This document shows, in pieces, positions 29,728-37,977 of a stretch of DNA of 64,000 nucleotides. Source of the DNA: CAIWTU01 sp963815135 (GTDB taxonomy: Bacteria; Desulfobacterota; Desulfuromonadia; Geobacterales; Geobacteraceae); contig CAWFFO010000006.1 of NCBI GenBank assembly GCA_963815135.1, positions 496,001 to 560,000 of the forward strand. Reading direction: 5' to 3'. Position 1 is the first letter of the stretch, and the number at the start of each line of letters is the position of its first letter. The position numbers and the translations under genes are program-made. The notes below the pieces were generated by a model. That model saw only the letters and a program-made list of their open reading frames with translations. It was not told the origin of the DNA and made no database searches.

Positions 29728-30087
29728 TCATAGTATCTTTTCAAGGTGGTCTTTGTTGTGAAACAGGTAATAGACATTGTTCATTCGCGCGTTTTCCGGC
29801 TCGAAGATGATTTCGCATTTGACTAGAGAGTTTTCGACCGGGATTTCGATTACGCCGTCGGCATCAGTGGTTCCGTTGATTATGCTGCCGTCCTGCAATT
29901 TGATTTTGAACTTCATGCCTGCAATAGGTTTGTTTTTCTTGTGACCGAAAATAAATTTATTGCCATTGTCTTTATAGTTATCCCAAGAAAGATGTTCCAC
30001 CACCCTGAAGCGGAATATGTCTTTTTCTTGCTTGTTTGATACATCCTTGCAGGCCGGTTCGGCCGTGGAACCGATATTATTTCCCAT
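29728..30087 (-). CDS. Small TTR-like domain protein, probable T6SS tip/cargo linker
   Basis: 119 residues. After a polar N-terminus, residues about 50-100 form a short beta-sandwich-like stretch: GMKFKIKLQDGSIINGTTDA, then DGVIEIPV. The same pattern (LSNTDYVVTLGDGRTVSGTT, then DNEG) is found inside the metalloprotease effector at 31224-32315. Such transthyretin-like modules join VgrG or PAAR tips to cargo. Here it is a free-standing gene between the DUF4150 tip and the amidohydrolase. GGGAG precedes the ATG. I infer that it bridges the two. Confidence 0.65.
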   Translation of the reverse strand: MGNNIGSTAEPACKDVSNKQEKDIFRFRVVEHLSWDNYKDNGNKFIFGHKKNKPIAGMKFKIKLQDGSIINGTTDADGVIEIPVENSLVKCEIIFEPENARMNNVYYLFHNKDHLEKIL

Positions 30088-30178
30088 TTGAACGCTCCCT
30101 TTGAACAGTGGAGTTAATTGAAAGTGCCTTTGACATCAACATTTATTCGGTGTCTGACGTCAGCGTTATCTCTACGCC

Positions 30179-30559
30179 TTAAAATGCGTTTTTGTTGTTT
30201 TGCGTCATGGGATCGGAATTGCGGCACGACCCTTTTCCCTCGATCCTGACATCGAAAGAGCTGTTGATGAACTCGGCCTTGCCGCCCACCGTGCCGGAGG
30301 CCACTCCCGTGCCGGTGCCAGGCTGATCTCCGATGCTCGAACTGTAACAGCATCCGTCTATGGCAGCCATGCAGCCATTGACTTTCACCGTTTTCGTCCC
30401 GTCCGCGAGTGTGGCGGACCTGGCGACGTTGGTATATGGCACCGGCACCATCGAAGAGCCCATAGGGGTAAGGCAGACATCCGGACCGCTTACGACGACA
30501 TCTCCGCTGTCGGTGTTAGATATGCCCTGGCTGTTTGCAAAAACCGTTGATTTACCCAT
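30179..30559 (-). CDS. DUF4150 PAAR-like T6SS tip protein
   Basis: 126 residues from the ATG at 30559, which has AGGAGG nine bases upstream. DUF4150 signatures: VFANSQGISNTDSGDVVVSG, DVCLTPMGSSMVPVPYTNVA, a TVKVNG turn, and GTGTGVASGTVGGKAEFI. These proteins replace PAAR as the sharpened tip on VgrG and carry cargo. The paired cysteines (VCLTP, CMAAIDGCCYSS) are typical. The next genes downstream, a TTR-like module and an amidohydrolase, are its likely cargo; DUF2169, TIGR02270 and KS-like proteins are its usual companions. Confidence 0.88.
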   Translation of the reverse strand: MGKSTVFANSQGISNTDSGDVVVSGPDVCLTPMGSSMVPVPYTNVARSATLADGTKTVKVNGCMAAIDGCCYSSSIGDQPGTGTGVASGTVGGKAEFINSSFDVRIEGKGSCRNSDPMTQNNKNAF

Positions 30560-30620
30560 GTGTTCATACCTCCTGGTCATGTTACTCGTACTTCATATTC
30601 AAAAACCAAATCCCCCTCAA

Positions 30621-30641
30621 TCCCCCTTTCGTAAAGGGGGA
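30621..30641. repeat. Hairpin between DUF4150 and upstream gene
   Basis: TCCCCCTTT pairs perfectly with AAAGGGGGA around a CGT loop. It follows the stop of nothing on the plus strand and precedes the DUF4150 gene on the minus strand by about 60 bases. No T-run follows, so I call it a repeat-type hairpin rather than a terminator. Confidence 0.55.
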
Positions 30642-30651
30642 GGCGACAGTC

Positions 30652-31194
30652 TCATTGGCCGAACAAATGTTGCCAGAAGCCGCGTTTGGGACTTTCGCCT
30701 GGTTTCAGACATTTCATCGCATGCGTTTTGTCGTCCCATTCAGCGCCTACAAGAATCGTTTTTCCATTTGCACTGCGCGTAATACAAAAAACAGAAACAT
30801 ACCGGCTTTCGTAGGAAACGCTTGTTGTTGAGTTTATGTATATACGCGCTCTATACGGCGTGTCGAACTTTAGTGGTTCTGCCGGTGCGACTATTTCCAT
30901 TCCGGGGTTTGGAACTCCATATTTTACACAGGCTTCGGGATTGTTAGGGTCAAGCAACCCCTTACGGTCTGCACTCTTTATCCGTACTGCCCAGCCGCCA
31001 TTGCCTTCTGTACCGCTATTTGAAATGTAAAGGCTACTGAAGCAAGAGGACTCATCATGTGGATAGGAGAAACAGGGGGTGCTGTTGCGCATGGTTATGA
31101 CCACGTTGCCTGCCTTGGAGGGTTTCATGGCATAGCCGGTTGCGGGAATTAATATGAACAAAATCAATATAAGACCTTGGTAGATATTTGGCAT
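30652..31194 (-). CDS. Exported protein, candidate immunity to the adjacent zinc protease
   Basis: 180 residues. Signal peptide ILILFILIPATGYAMKPSKA; AAGGA precedes the ATG. Mature part: VVITMRNSTPCFSYPHDESS, GGWAVRIKSADRKGLLDPNN, PEACVKYGVPN, LKFDTPYRARIYI. The layout resembles the small periplasmic family labelled putative T6SS immunity lipoprotein in enterobacteria, which has a similar N-terminal cysteine and KYG...PL..Y region, though this one lacks a lipobox. It lies 29 bp downstream of the zinc-protease gene, the normal place for an immunity gene. Function inferred from position and resemblance. Confidence 0.65.
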   Translation of the reverse strand: MPNIYQGLILILFILIPATGYAMKPSKAGNVVITMRNSTPCFSYPHDESSCFSSLYISNSGTEGNGGWAVRIKSADRKGLLDPNNPEACVKYGVPNPGMEIVAPAEPLKFDTPYRARIYINSTTSVSYESRYVSVFCITRSANGKTILVGAEWDDKTHAMKCLKPGESPKRGFWQHLFGQ

Positions 31195-31223
31195 GTTTTA
31201 ATCCTTGTCAAAAAACGCAATTA

Positions 31224-32315
31224 TTATTTTGATCCGCCGGGTAGAAGCGCAACGTATCTCGGTTCTTTCAAAAACTCCGCGAGAACATGCTCAAGAAATG
31301 GAACTTCAGATGTGTATGCAGGGTCTCCAAGGTATTTGGCTCGGAAGTAATGTTCAATAAGGTCTCCCTGCTGTTCCATGTTGAAGTCAGAGTATTTCTT
31401 GTTAATGTCAACCTTGGTATCATATCCATAAACTTTCCTTTGACCGAACACTTTTGCTGCCATTCCATACAAAGCCCCTTTGATTATGAGTCTGCCACGA
31501 TATCCACGATTCCATTGCCAGACATGGGTCATTTCATGCATGAACCATCCCTTTATGTCGTATTCTGTCTTGGCCAAAGTTGAGTAATCTTCTCTGAACG
31601 CAGCCCTCGGGCAATATAACTCTCCATTTGGGGTCATTATCGTATCGTCATCCTGCATGTCAAAAGGCAACCATTCAGCATTGTGGATTTTCACTTCCGA
31701 ATAGTAGATCGAATTTTTGAAGATAGGCATGCACATATTTATTTCACCGGGGGTAAGTTTGCGCGAAGTACCTTCAACTGTTACTGTTTTGACGGAACTG
31801 CCGACGTTGGTCTGATTGGTGGCTATACCAGCAGGATTTATTTTCTTCAACTTTTTGCCCGGCTCGATACGATTCCGCGGGCATAGCGGCTGTATTCGTT
31901 CCGATGCTATAAATTCCACTTTTTCTATTGCCTGTTCTCTGTTTGAACTTCTGATGCGTTTGGTTTTACCCTCGTTATCGGTTGTGCCGCTCACTGTCCT
32001 GCCGTCACCAAGAGTCACAACATAGTCAGTGTTGGAAAGAGGCTTTCCTTCCTCCGAGACAAACCGCAACTGCTCATCAAAGGGTTTGCATCCGCACTTG
32101 TGGAACCCTTCCTCGTTGTGGACAGCACTGTCCCATCCCAGCCGTTCATATATCTCGCAGCCGGTCTGCGCATCACGAAGCTCCGCACCTTTTATGACAC
32201 CGCCCGTCTTGTAATTCAGAAACTCGAGATCGTCGAACCTGGCTCCGAAACCTTCTTTGTAATCATTGAAAATCCTCAAGCGCTGCTGGCATCGGTTTGA
32301 TTTCAGTTCATCCAC
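31224..32315 (-). CDS. Zinc metalloprotease, probable T6SS effector
   Basis: 363 residues from a GTG at 32315. The N-terminal third has a TTR-like module (KPLSNTDYVVTLGDGRTVSG). The C-terminal half carries an HExxH-type site in FMHEMTHVWQW, preceded by TPNGELYCP and followed by a helical region with acidic residues. Proteins with HEMTHVWQ next to VgrG, PAAR or Rhs are a recurring T6SS effector type. No signal peptide, as expected for T6SS cargo. Close to 30652-31194 (candidate immunity). The third zinc ligand is not certain from sequence. The start is uncertain because no ATG is available. Confidence 0.75.
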   Translation of the reverse strand: MDELKSNRCQQRLRIFNDYKEGFGARFDDLEFLNYKTGGVIKGAELRDAQTGCEIYERLGWDSAVHNEEGFHKCGCKPFDEQLRFVSEEGKPLSNTDYVVTLGDGRTVSGTTDNEGKTKRIRSSNREQAIEKVEFIASERIQPLCPRNRIEPGKKLKKINPAGIATNQTNVGSSVKTVTVEGTSRKLTPGEINMCMPIFKNSIYYSEVKIHNAEWLPFDMQDDDTIMTPNGELYCPRAAFREDYSTLAKTEYDIKGWFMHEMTHVWQWNRGYRGRLIIKGALYGMAAKVFGQRKVYGYDTKVDINKKYSDFNMEQQGDLIEHYFRAKYLGDPAYTSEVPFLEHVLAEFLKEPRYVALLPGGSK

Positions 32316-32407
32316 CGCACTTTCCAGACATCCAGGTTGTTTGTGCCTTCCATGCCCACCTCACTAATGTCGAGATCTTATTGTTCCCGTTGCTTCTAAA
32401 ACTGCTG

Positions 32408-33451
32408 TCAGCCGTTCTCCAAAATCAGCGCGCCACATGGGCCGTGATCATCGGAACAAAAGACCAGGGCAGGGGATTTTATCCACCCGCGTACCAGCCC
32501 TTGGGCGGCGACAGCTGTCAACACCGCGCCGCTGGCTGCGCCGATATCGCCATAGCAATTGGCCGGCGTCCAGAGTTGCCGGTGTTGTTCGTCCTTCTTT
32601 TGGAAGCAGCGCCTCTCGGCAATGCACCATTCCATAGCACGGGAATTTTCGCCGTTCAGGTCTCCGAAAACTGTGCAAACAGCGTTGTCTGAAGTGCCGG
32701 CCAAAGCGGTTCGGCAGGCTTCGGTCAACCCTTTGCTCCGGTTCGAGGGGTTCGAGGTGCGCTGATTTGGCTCCTCTGCCAGCCCTAGCCCGGTGATGCG
32801 CGCCAGGATTGGCCTGTTTAACTGGCGAGCCAGTGCCGGATCTTCGACGAACATGAAACAGGCCGCCTCTCCGGCAATCAGGCCCTGGTGCCGGCCGTAG
32901 CTTATTGATTTCAGACGCCCGTCCTTCTCAAACCAGCTCAGGGTCGAGTCTCTCAATAACGAGTCTATTCCGCCGATGATGCACAAGGTGTTTGAATCGC
33001 TTTCGATCAGTTCTCCGGCCCGGGCGACGGCGTTCTGCATGGATGCATTTCCAAGCGGGACAGTCTCTATGGAAGACTTGTCTGCCCACTTTTCCATAAT
33101 TCCAGACAGCGATCCCATGCAGCTTTCTTCATAGCGCGGGCCGGGTCGTTCTTCCGAGGCCGCGCCCAGAAAGAGCCGGATTTGACCAGGCCGCCGAGAA
33201 TCATCCTTGAAGTATCCGGCGAGCAGGTTGTCCAGGCAAAGCACGGCAATTTCATCCATGCGTCCGATTGTATCCCTGCTGTCCATAATGCCCCTGATTC
33301 GTGCAACCGTTATGGGGTTGTCACTTCCGTCCGGAAAGTCGTCGTATTCGTAAAAGCGGGAGATTCCCGCCCGAACGGAGGCCGCTGTCATTGGGCCGTC
33401 ATGACCTATGGCGGTAATGGAGTTAAGCGAAGTGATTGCCAGTTCCTTCAT
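32408..33451 (-). CDS. Ketoacyl-synthase-like protein lacking catalytic residues, T6SS accessory
   Basis: 347 residues with a thiolase-type fold. KS landmarks can be located: the region that normally carries the nucleophile elbow reads ETVPLGNASMQNAVARAGEL with no cysteine at the elbow; the glycine-rich strand LCIIGGIDSLL follows; the first catalytic histidine region reads FGDLNGENSRAMEWC; the GH motif region reads NCYGDIGAASGAVL, with aspartate where histidine is expected. All three catalytic positions (C, H, H) appear replaced. KS-like genes of this kind recur beside DUF2169/DUF4150/TIGR02270. It overlaps the preceding TIGR02270 gene by four bases (ATGA), so they are coupled. Role probably structural; unknown. 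Confidence 0.8.
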   Translation of the reverse strand: MKELAITSLNSITAIGHDGPMTAASVRAGISRFYEYDDFPDGSDNPITVARIRGIMDSRDTIGRMDEIAVLCLDNLLAGYFKDDSRRPGQIRLFLGAASEERPGPRYEESCMGSLSGIMEKWADKSSIETVPLGNASMQNAVARAGELIESDSNTLCIIGGIDSLLRDSTLSWFEKDGRLKSISYGRHQGLIAGEAACFMFVEDPALARQLNRPILARITGLGLAEEPNQRTSNPSNRSKGLTEACRTALAGTSDNAVCTVFGDLNGENSRAMEWCIAERRCFQKKDEQHRQLWTPANCYGDIGAASGAVLTAVAAQGLVRGWIKSPALVFCSDDHGPCGALILENG

Positions 33452-34738
33452 GGGGTATCAACCTCTTTAACGTCATTTTCCTTCTTCCCTTCAGCCTTCA
33501 GCCTTAAAACCTCCCTTTGCCTGGATGCCGGAGCACGAACCTCAAAAAGCGGTTGCCCCGGCTTCATGATCGCAAGTTCCAGTGCGGCGGCTGCACGCTG
33601 TCTTTGAAGGCCGGTTTTAAGGATTTTCCAGAGTTGATCCGATGATATCGGTTTCCCCGTTATATGACGGATACCGCCTGTAAATGCTCCCTTGTTCTTA
33701 TCCCACCATCGCGAAACCGATTCACAATTCGGCCAGGGAAGATCATCATCGGCATCCATCGCTACGTTATTGTCATTCGGGTCATCGTTCGGCCCGGTAT
33801 CAAAGCCTTCAGGCCGCCTGCCCCTCAACTCTTCCTGATCGATATCGGCGCCGGTTATCATGGCGAATGCTTCGCCGGCAACGCGGGCAAGTGCCGGTAT
33901 TTTCATTTGTTCCATAAGCCACGGAACCAGGACCGGATCTCCGATTATGCCGGCGCCGCTGACCGCAAGCCGGATCGTATCAGGTGATTCCGCGAGATGT
34001 TTATGAAAGGAGAGGGCGGCTGCCTGTTCCATTTGTCTCAAAGCCGTGTTCAGGGCTTTTTCCTTATAAGGCGACTCCGGCATAACAAAACTTTTCAGTA
34101 CTTCGACAGCGTCAATATTTCCGGCAAGGGCTGTAGACCAAGCCGTCGAGTAACGTATTTCGTCAATCTCGTCTGACAGGTTGTTTCGCAGGCTGAAATG
34201 GCTGAGCTTGATGTTTCTTCCCAATTCTCCGTATGCGCGAAGTCCGCGAGCCATAAGCAGCAGGTCCGGATCGTCAACTGCTTTATCAAGATGAGGACCG
34301 GGATCGCGGCGATGGACTGGCGCTTGCCGCTATTCCGACGTACCTGTGAAACGGTGATTCGGAGACAAGAAGGTCATTGATGTGAGGTCCGGCCTGTTCG
34401 AATGAAATCCAGCCGAGGGCGGAGATGAGGGCACGGGCTTTGTGTCTGTCCTCGCCGATTGCGTCGAGAATCGCCTGGATGCGGGCTGATATGCCGCTTT
34501 CCAGGGCAAGCACGGAAGGGGCAAAGTATCCCTCCGGATCTTTGCTGTCTAGGTTTTTTTCACATCTATCCCAGCCGGCCTCGCCCGCAACGCGCAGTCC
34601 GTCAATGTGGGCTTCAAGCCGCTCATCGAATTTCGCCAGGTCATCGAGCGAGAAATGAGGCGCGCTGACGACCCTGGTTCGGAGATGCCAGAGAAAGGCC
34701 GCTTCGTCGGCGAATTGAGCTATTATTTCACGTCCCAT
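33448..34738 (-). CDS. TIGR02270-family T6SS accessory protein, one frameshift
   Basis: About 430 residues. N-terminal part: MGREIIAQFADEAAFLWHLR, FDERLEAHIDGLRVAGEAGW. After a frame change near 34319 the C-terminal part follows: HRRDPGP, LLLMARGLRAYGELGRN, then HEAT-like helices and PNCESVSRWWDKNKGAFTGG. Deleting one base in the GCCAGTCC region joins AAS to VHRRDPG, the family's expected sequence, so I think the gene is intact. The family is a helical repeat protein found only beside T6SS modules with DUF4150 and KS-like genes. Biochemical role unknown. Its stop overlaps the KS-like start. Confidence 0.82.
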
Positions 34739-34833
34739 TTACCAAGCGGCCAGATATCACCAATTTCTAATTGACCGACACCGAGCCGCCCCTTATCCTG
34801 TTCTCGCCCGATGAATGGCTGAGAACGGCCCGA

Positions 34834-35280
34834 CTATTCACCCTTGATCATGACTTTTCCCGCCTTGGTCAGGGTGATGCTGGCCTTTCCGCACTTCAGA
34901 ACGATCTCCTCCTCGGCCTCAAATGATATTCTTTTCCCGTCTATGGTCGCTTCTTTCGGTTCTCCAGCTTCGAGGTCAAGGCTCGTAGGCTGCACAATCT
35001 CATCAATCAGGGAATACATGGTATCAATGATGACGGGAAGTTCAGGATCGTTATTCTCAAATATAAGAAGTACTTCCCTTCCTGCAGGGTTTCCTTTGCG
35101 GAGCATTTCAGCTTTTGCCGAAGTTGTGGTCCGGGCGGCAGTCGGTCCCAGAGAATTGCCTGGAAAATCGACGAGAACATGTCCGCATTCATCGACGCAG
35201 GTAATCCTGCCGATCCGCGTGCCTTCAATGTGGACGCACTTTTCAGCAATCTGAATGGTTTTTGCCCGTTCTTTTTTCAC
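34834..35280 (-). CDS. DUF6484-type VgrG-associated protein
   Basis: 148 residues. N-terminal OB-like strand region (GTRIGRITCVDECGHVLVDF), mid section RKGNPAGREVLLIFENNDPE, and C-terminal beta strands that mimic the VgrG spike end (ISFEAEEEIVLKCGKASITL). Genes like this sit directly after vgrG in modules with TIGR02270 and DUF4150. A role in spike or tip assembly is inferred. It lies 70 bp after vgrG and 95 bp before the TIGR02270 gene. Confidence 0.75.
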   Translation of the reverse strand: MKKERAKTIQIAEKCVHIEGTRIGRITCVDECGHVLVDFPGNSLGPTAARTTTSAKAEMLRKGNPAGREVLLIFENNDPELPVIIDTMYSLIDEIVQPTSLDLEAGEPKEATIDGKRISFEAEEEIVLKCGKASITLTKAGKVMIKGE

Positions 35281-35349
35281 ATCTATTCTCCCGGAGTGCT
35301 AAACACATGGCACGTATTCAGTCAGTGCCTTCAGTTTCAGGTTTACTGC

Positions 35350-37437
35350 TCAGTTGCTGAAAACCTTGGCGGCCTTGATGGTGATACTGTTACCATCCAT
35401 GACGATTGTTGACGAACCTGCTTTGAACGTGATCTTGGGCGCTTCTATGACGTATTCGGCAGCTTTCGAGTAATATTTTTCGCTTATGAACTCGGATAGG
35501 TTGGCGCCTATATTTGTTGTCCTGTTGCCTACCACGTTCTCCGTCATCGTTGTTCCGACAAAAACCGCCTTCGCCAATCCCACTTCCTCCGTTTTCGCGC
35601 AGGCAACCGTTTCGTTCATTATCCCGCCGACAGAGACCTGATATAGGCCACCGATGGATAATTCCTTGGCCAAACCTATAGTCTCCATTTTATTTATTCT
35701 GACTGTTTCGGTTTTGTTGACGCCAATGGTCTCGGTCTTGTTGGCTCCAATGGTCTCGGTATGATTTGAGCCTACGGTTTCTGTCTGGTCTACCCCAATG
35801 GTTTTCATCCTGTTATTGCGGACATTGAGTGTTTCGTCATTGCCGACATACTGTCCCTTATCGTTCTTGATCAGGATATTCCAGTCCTTCTCGCCCTGGA
35901 GATAGACTTCTTCTGACCCTTTTTTATCCTCGAAGCGCAGTTCGTTGTAATTGTCGGGGTTGCCTCCGGGGGAGCTTCTGGTCCTGATGCCGCTTTGAGT
36001 CTTGTTTGCCGGCAGGCCGTAATTGGGCTGTTTGGCTTCGTTGATGGCACTGCCCATGATGATCGGGTAATCCATGTCGCCGTTGATGAAGGAAACCAGT
36101 ACTTCGTCGCCGACACGGGGAATAAACTGGCTGCCCCAGGTAGTTCCGTTCCAGAATTGGATGGTTCGCAGCCAGCAGGAGCTTTTCTCATCCATCTTGC
36201 CTTCACGGTCGAAATGGAACTGGACATTGACGCGGCCGTACTCGTCGGGCCAGATCTCCTCACCCTTGGGGCCGGTGACGATGGCGGACAGAATGCCGGG
36301 AACTGTGGGCTTCTTATGCCGTTGTTCGGGGCGGTAAGTTACGGAAGCCGGAATAACCATGAAGCTGTTACTGTAACTTGGTGCAGCATCACTTGGAGCT
36401 TCTTCTTTCAGTGAGCCCGGCTGCGATCCACCATGGGCCACTTCAATCAGAAAGTATTCCTGATTTAATTTCTGTTCGTTATGACCGGTCAACTGAAACG
36501 TTGCGCCGGGAGTCAAGAGAACGCAATTGCTGGCGCCTCTTCCCTTCTTTTTGAAAGCTGATATAGCTTCAAGGCGTATTTTCGAGAGCCGTTTGCCTCG
36601 TTCCGAATCACCGAAACTGCCCGGATATGTATATATTTCAAATGGTTCATCGGTCTTGTTTTCACTCTTATACTCGTTTTCCAAATCAACGGAAGGTGTC
36701 TTGAAGTTGAAGTTTGTATGAGTGTAAGTTCCGGATCTTACCCGTTCTGAAAAGTCGAATGAGGAAATGCTGCTTTCATTTGCGCTTGCCATTCCACCAC
36801 CCGCATTGATTTGGATAGATGTATTTCCTTTAATGTCCTGGTAATATGCGTCGGTGTCACAAAAAATCAGAACATGCTTGTCTTCGTAATGCTCGAAGAA
36901 ATAGAAAATGCCTTCTTCCTCAAGCAGTCGGGAAATGAAATGCAGGTCTGTCTCGTTATACTGCATGTTGAATTTATTGAAGATGTTTTCCTTCTCAAGC
37001 CTGAACTCGTAAAGATCCGATGATATATCGTGTTCTTGAAGTATCTTTCCGATAATATCCTGTAGTTTCATGTCTTGAAAAATACGGCAGTTCTTTTTCT
37101 GGGATAGAAGCCAAAGAGAAGGTACTAATTGCGCCTCGTATGTGTGATAACTGCCATTCTTGCCGGTATACCTGAACATACGGATGATGCCGTGAAAATA
37201 GCGATCGGTTGAATTACCCGCTCCGGGTAGCAGGTTATTACCTGGATTAATGATTTTCAATAACCCCTCTTGTCGGATAACCTCTTCGGAAGGAATGATG
37301 TTCTGGCTGTTGCTGACCAGCTTCAAATTTACACCGGACAAATAAGAAACCTTTTCGACGGCAAAATAATCGAGTATCGATACGTCATAGTCTACATCGA
37401 GGAACTCAAACGTGAACTGCGATGAACTTGCTGACAT
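35350..37437 (-). CDS. vgrG: T6SS spike protein VgrG (TssI)
   Basis: Trimeric spike at the end of the Hcp tube. 695 residues. gp27-like half (about 1-370, with HTYEAQLVPSLWLLSQKKNC and NETDLHFISRLLEEEGIFYF), gp5-like OB fold (about 385-470: WPDEYGRVNVQFHFDREGKM, FIPRVGDEVLVSFINGDMDY), then a beta-helix needle with regular repeats of the ETIGANKTETIGVNKTET kind (about 530-640), ending SSTIVMDGNSITIKAAKVFS. No catalytic extension follows, so this VgrG is a carrier and not an evolved effector. Cargo is likely the neighbouring genes. The N-terminal gp27 part starts with an ATG preceded by a weak AGGAG. Confidence 0.96.
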   Translation of the reverse strand: MSASSSQFTFEFLDVDYDVSILDYFAVEKVSYLSGVNLKLVSNSQNIIPSEEVIRQEGLLKIINPGNNLLPGAGNSTDRYFHGIIRMFRYTGKNGSYHTYEAQLVPSLWLLSQKKNCRIFQDMKLQDIIGKILQEHDISSDLYEFRLEKENIFNKFNMQYNETDLHFISRLLEEEGIFYFFEHYEDKHVLIFCDTDAYYQDIKGNTSIQINAGGGMASANESSISSFDFSERVRSGTYTHTNFNFKTPSVDLENEYKSENKTDEPFEIYTYPGSFGDSERGKRLSKIRLEAISAFKKKGRGASNCVLLTPGATFQLTGHNEQKLNQEYFLIEVAHGGSQPGSLKEEAPSDAAPSYSNSFMVIPASVTYRPEQRHKKPTVPGILSAIVTGPKGEEIWPDEYGRVNVQFHFDREGKMDEKSSCWLRTIQFWNGTTWGSQFIPRVGDEVLVSFINGDMDYPIIMGSAINEAKQPNYGLPANKTQSGIRTRSSPGGNPDNYNELRFEDKKGSEEVYLQGEKDWNILIKNDKGQYVGNDETLNVRNNRMKTIGVDQTETVGSNHTETIGANKTETIGVNKTETVRINKMETIGLAKELSIGGLYQVSVGGIMNETVACAKTEEVGLAKAVFVGTTMTENVVGNRTTNIGANLSEFISEKYYSKAAEYVIEAPKITFKAGSSTIVMDGNSITIKAAKVFSN

Positions 37438-37471
37438 TTGTCGGCTCCTTTTGCTTTTAGGATCAATGCTA

Positions 37472-37951
37472 TTATCGTGTTATATATGAAATAAACAGCT
37501 TGTTTGTCCCTTTAATACGAACCATAGAACCACCGTTTATTAATAAATTGGAAGCATCATAAACTTTGGCTTCTAATGCACCGTGCTCCTTGAGAAGGGT
37601 GTGCAATTCCGGCACGTCTGCAAATATATCGTTTGCAGATAAATTGTCTGATTGTTCAAGCGATGCCTGTTTTAATAGTGAATCAACATCCTTCTTATCA
37701 AAGAGAAGAACAGCAGAGTATACATAGTCATTTGGTCCTGGCGCCCGCGTAGTGTCCGGAGTTCCGAGGCGGGTTATCATGTACCAGACCGCTTTGGGCT
37801 GGTAGTGCGGTTTGAGCAACCACGATATTCCCTGAATGTCGGTTCTTATTTCACCGGTTTTCTTATTATCTTTCCTTTTCTTGCAAGCAGTTAGATTGAG
37901 AGCGATGATCATAACGGTAACAGCCACTATAACAATGAACACTACTTTCAT
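37472..37951 (-). CDS. Lipoprotein, candidate immunity to the 38.0-38.8 kb effector
   Basis: 159 residues. Signal FIVIVAVTVMIIALNLTACK with lipobox LTAC. The mature domain is hydrophilic with WYMITRLGTPDT, DYVYSAVLLFDKKDVDSLLK and an end KLFISYITR. No family recognised. It lies 26 bp downstream of the candidate effector and directly upstream of vgrG. A periplasm-facing lipoprotein in that place is the classic layout for immunity against an envelope-acting effector. That is inference from position. Confidence 0.6.
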   Translation of the reverse strand: MKVVFIVIVAVTVMIIALNLTACKKRKDNKKTGEIRTDIQGISWLLKPHYQPKAVWYMITRLGTPDTTRAPGPNDYVYSAVLLFDKKDVDSLLKQASLEQSDNLSANDIFADVPELHTLLKEHGALEAKVYDASNLLINGGSMVRIKGTNKLFISYITR

Positions 37952-37977
37952 AATATGAATCCCCTTTTTTAAATGGC

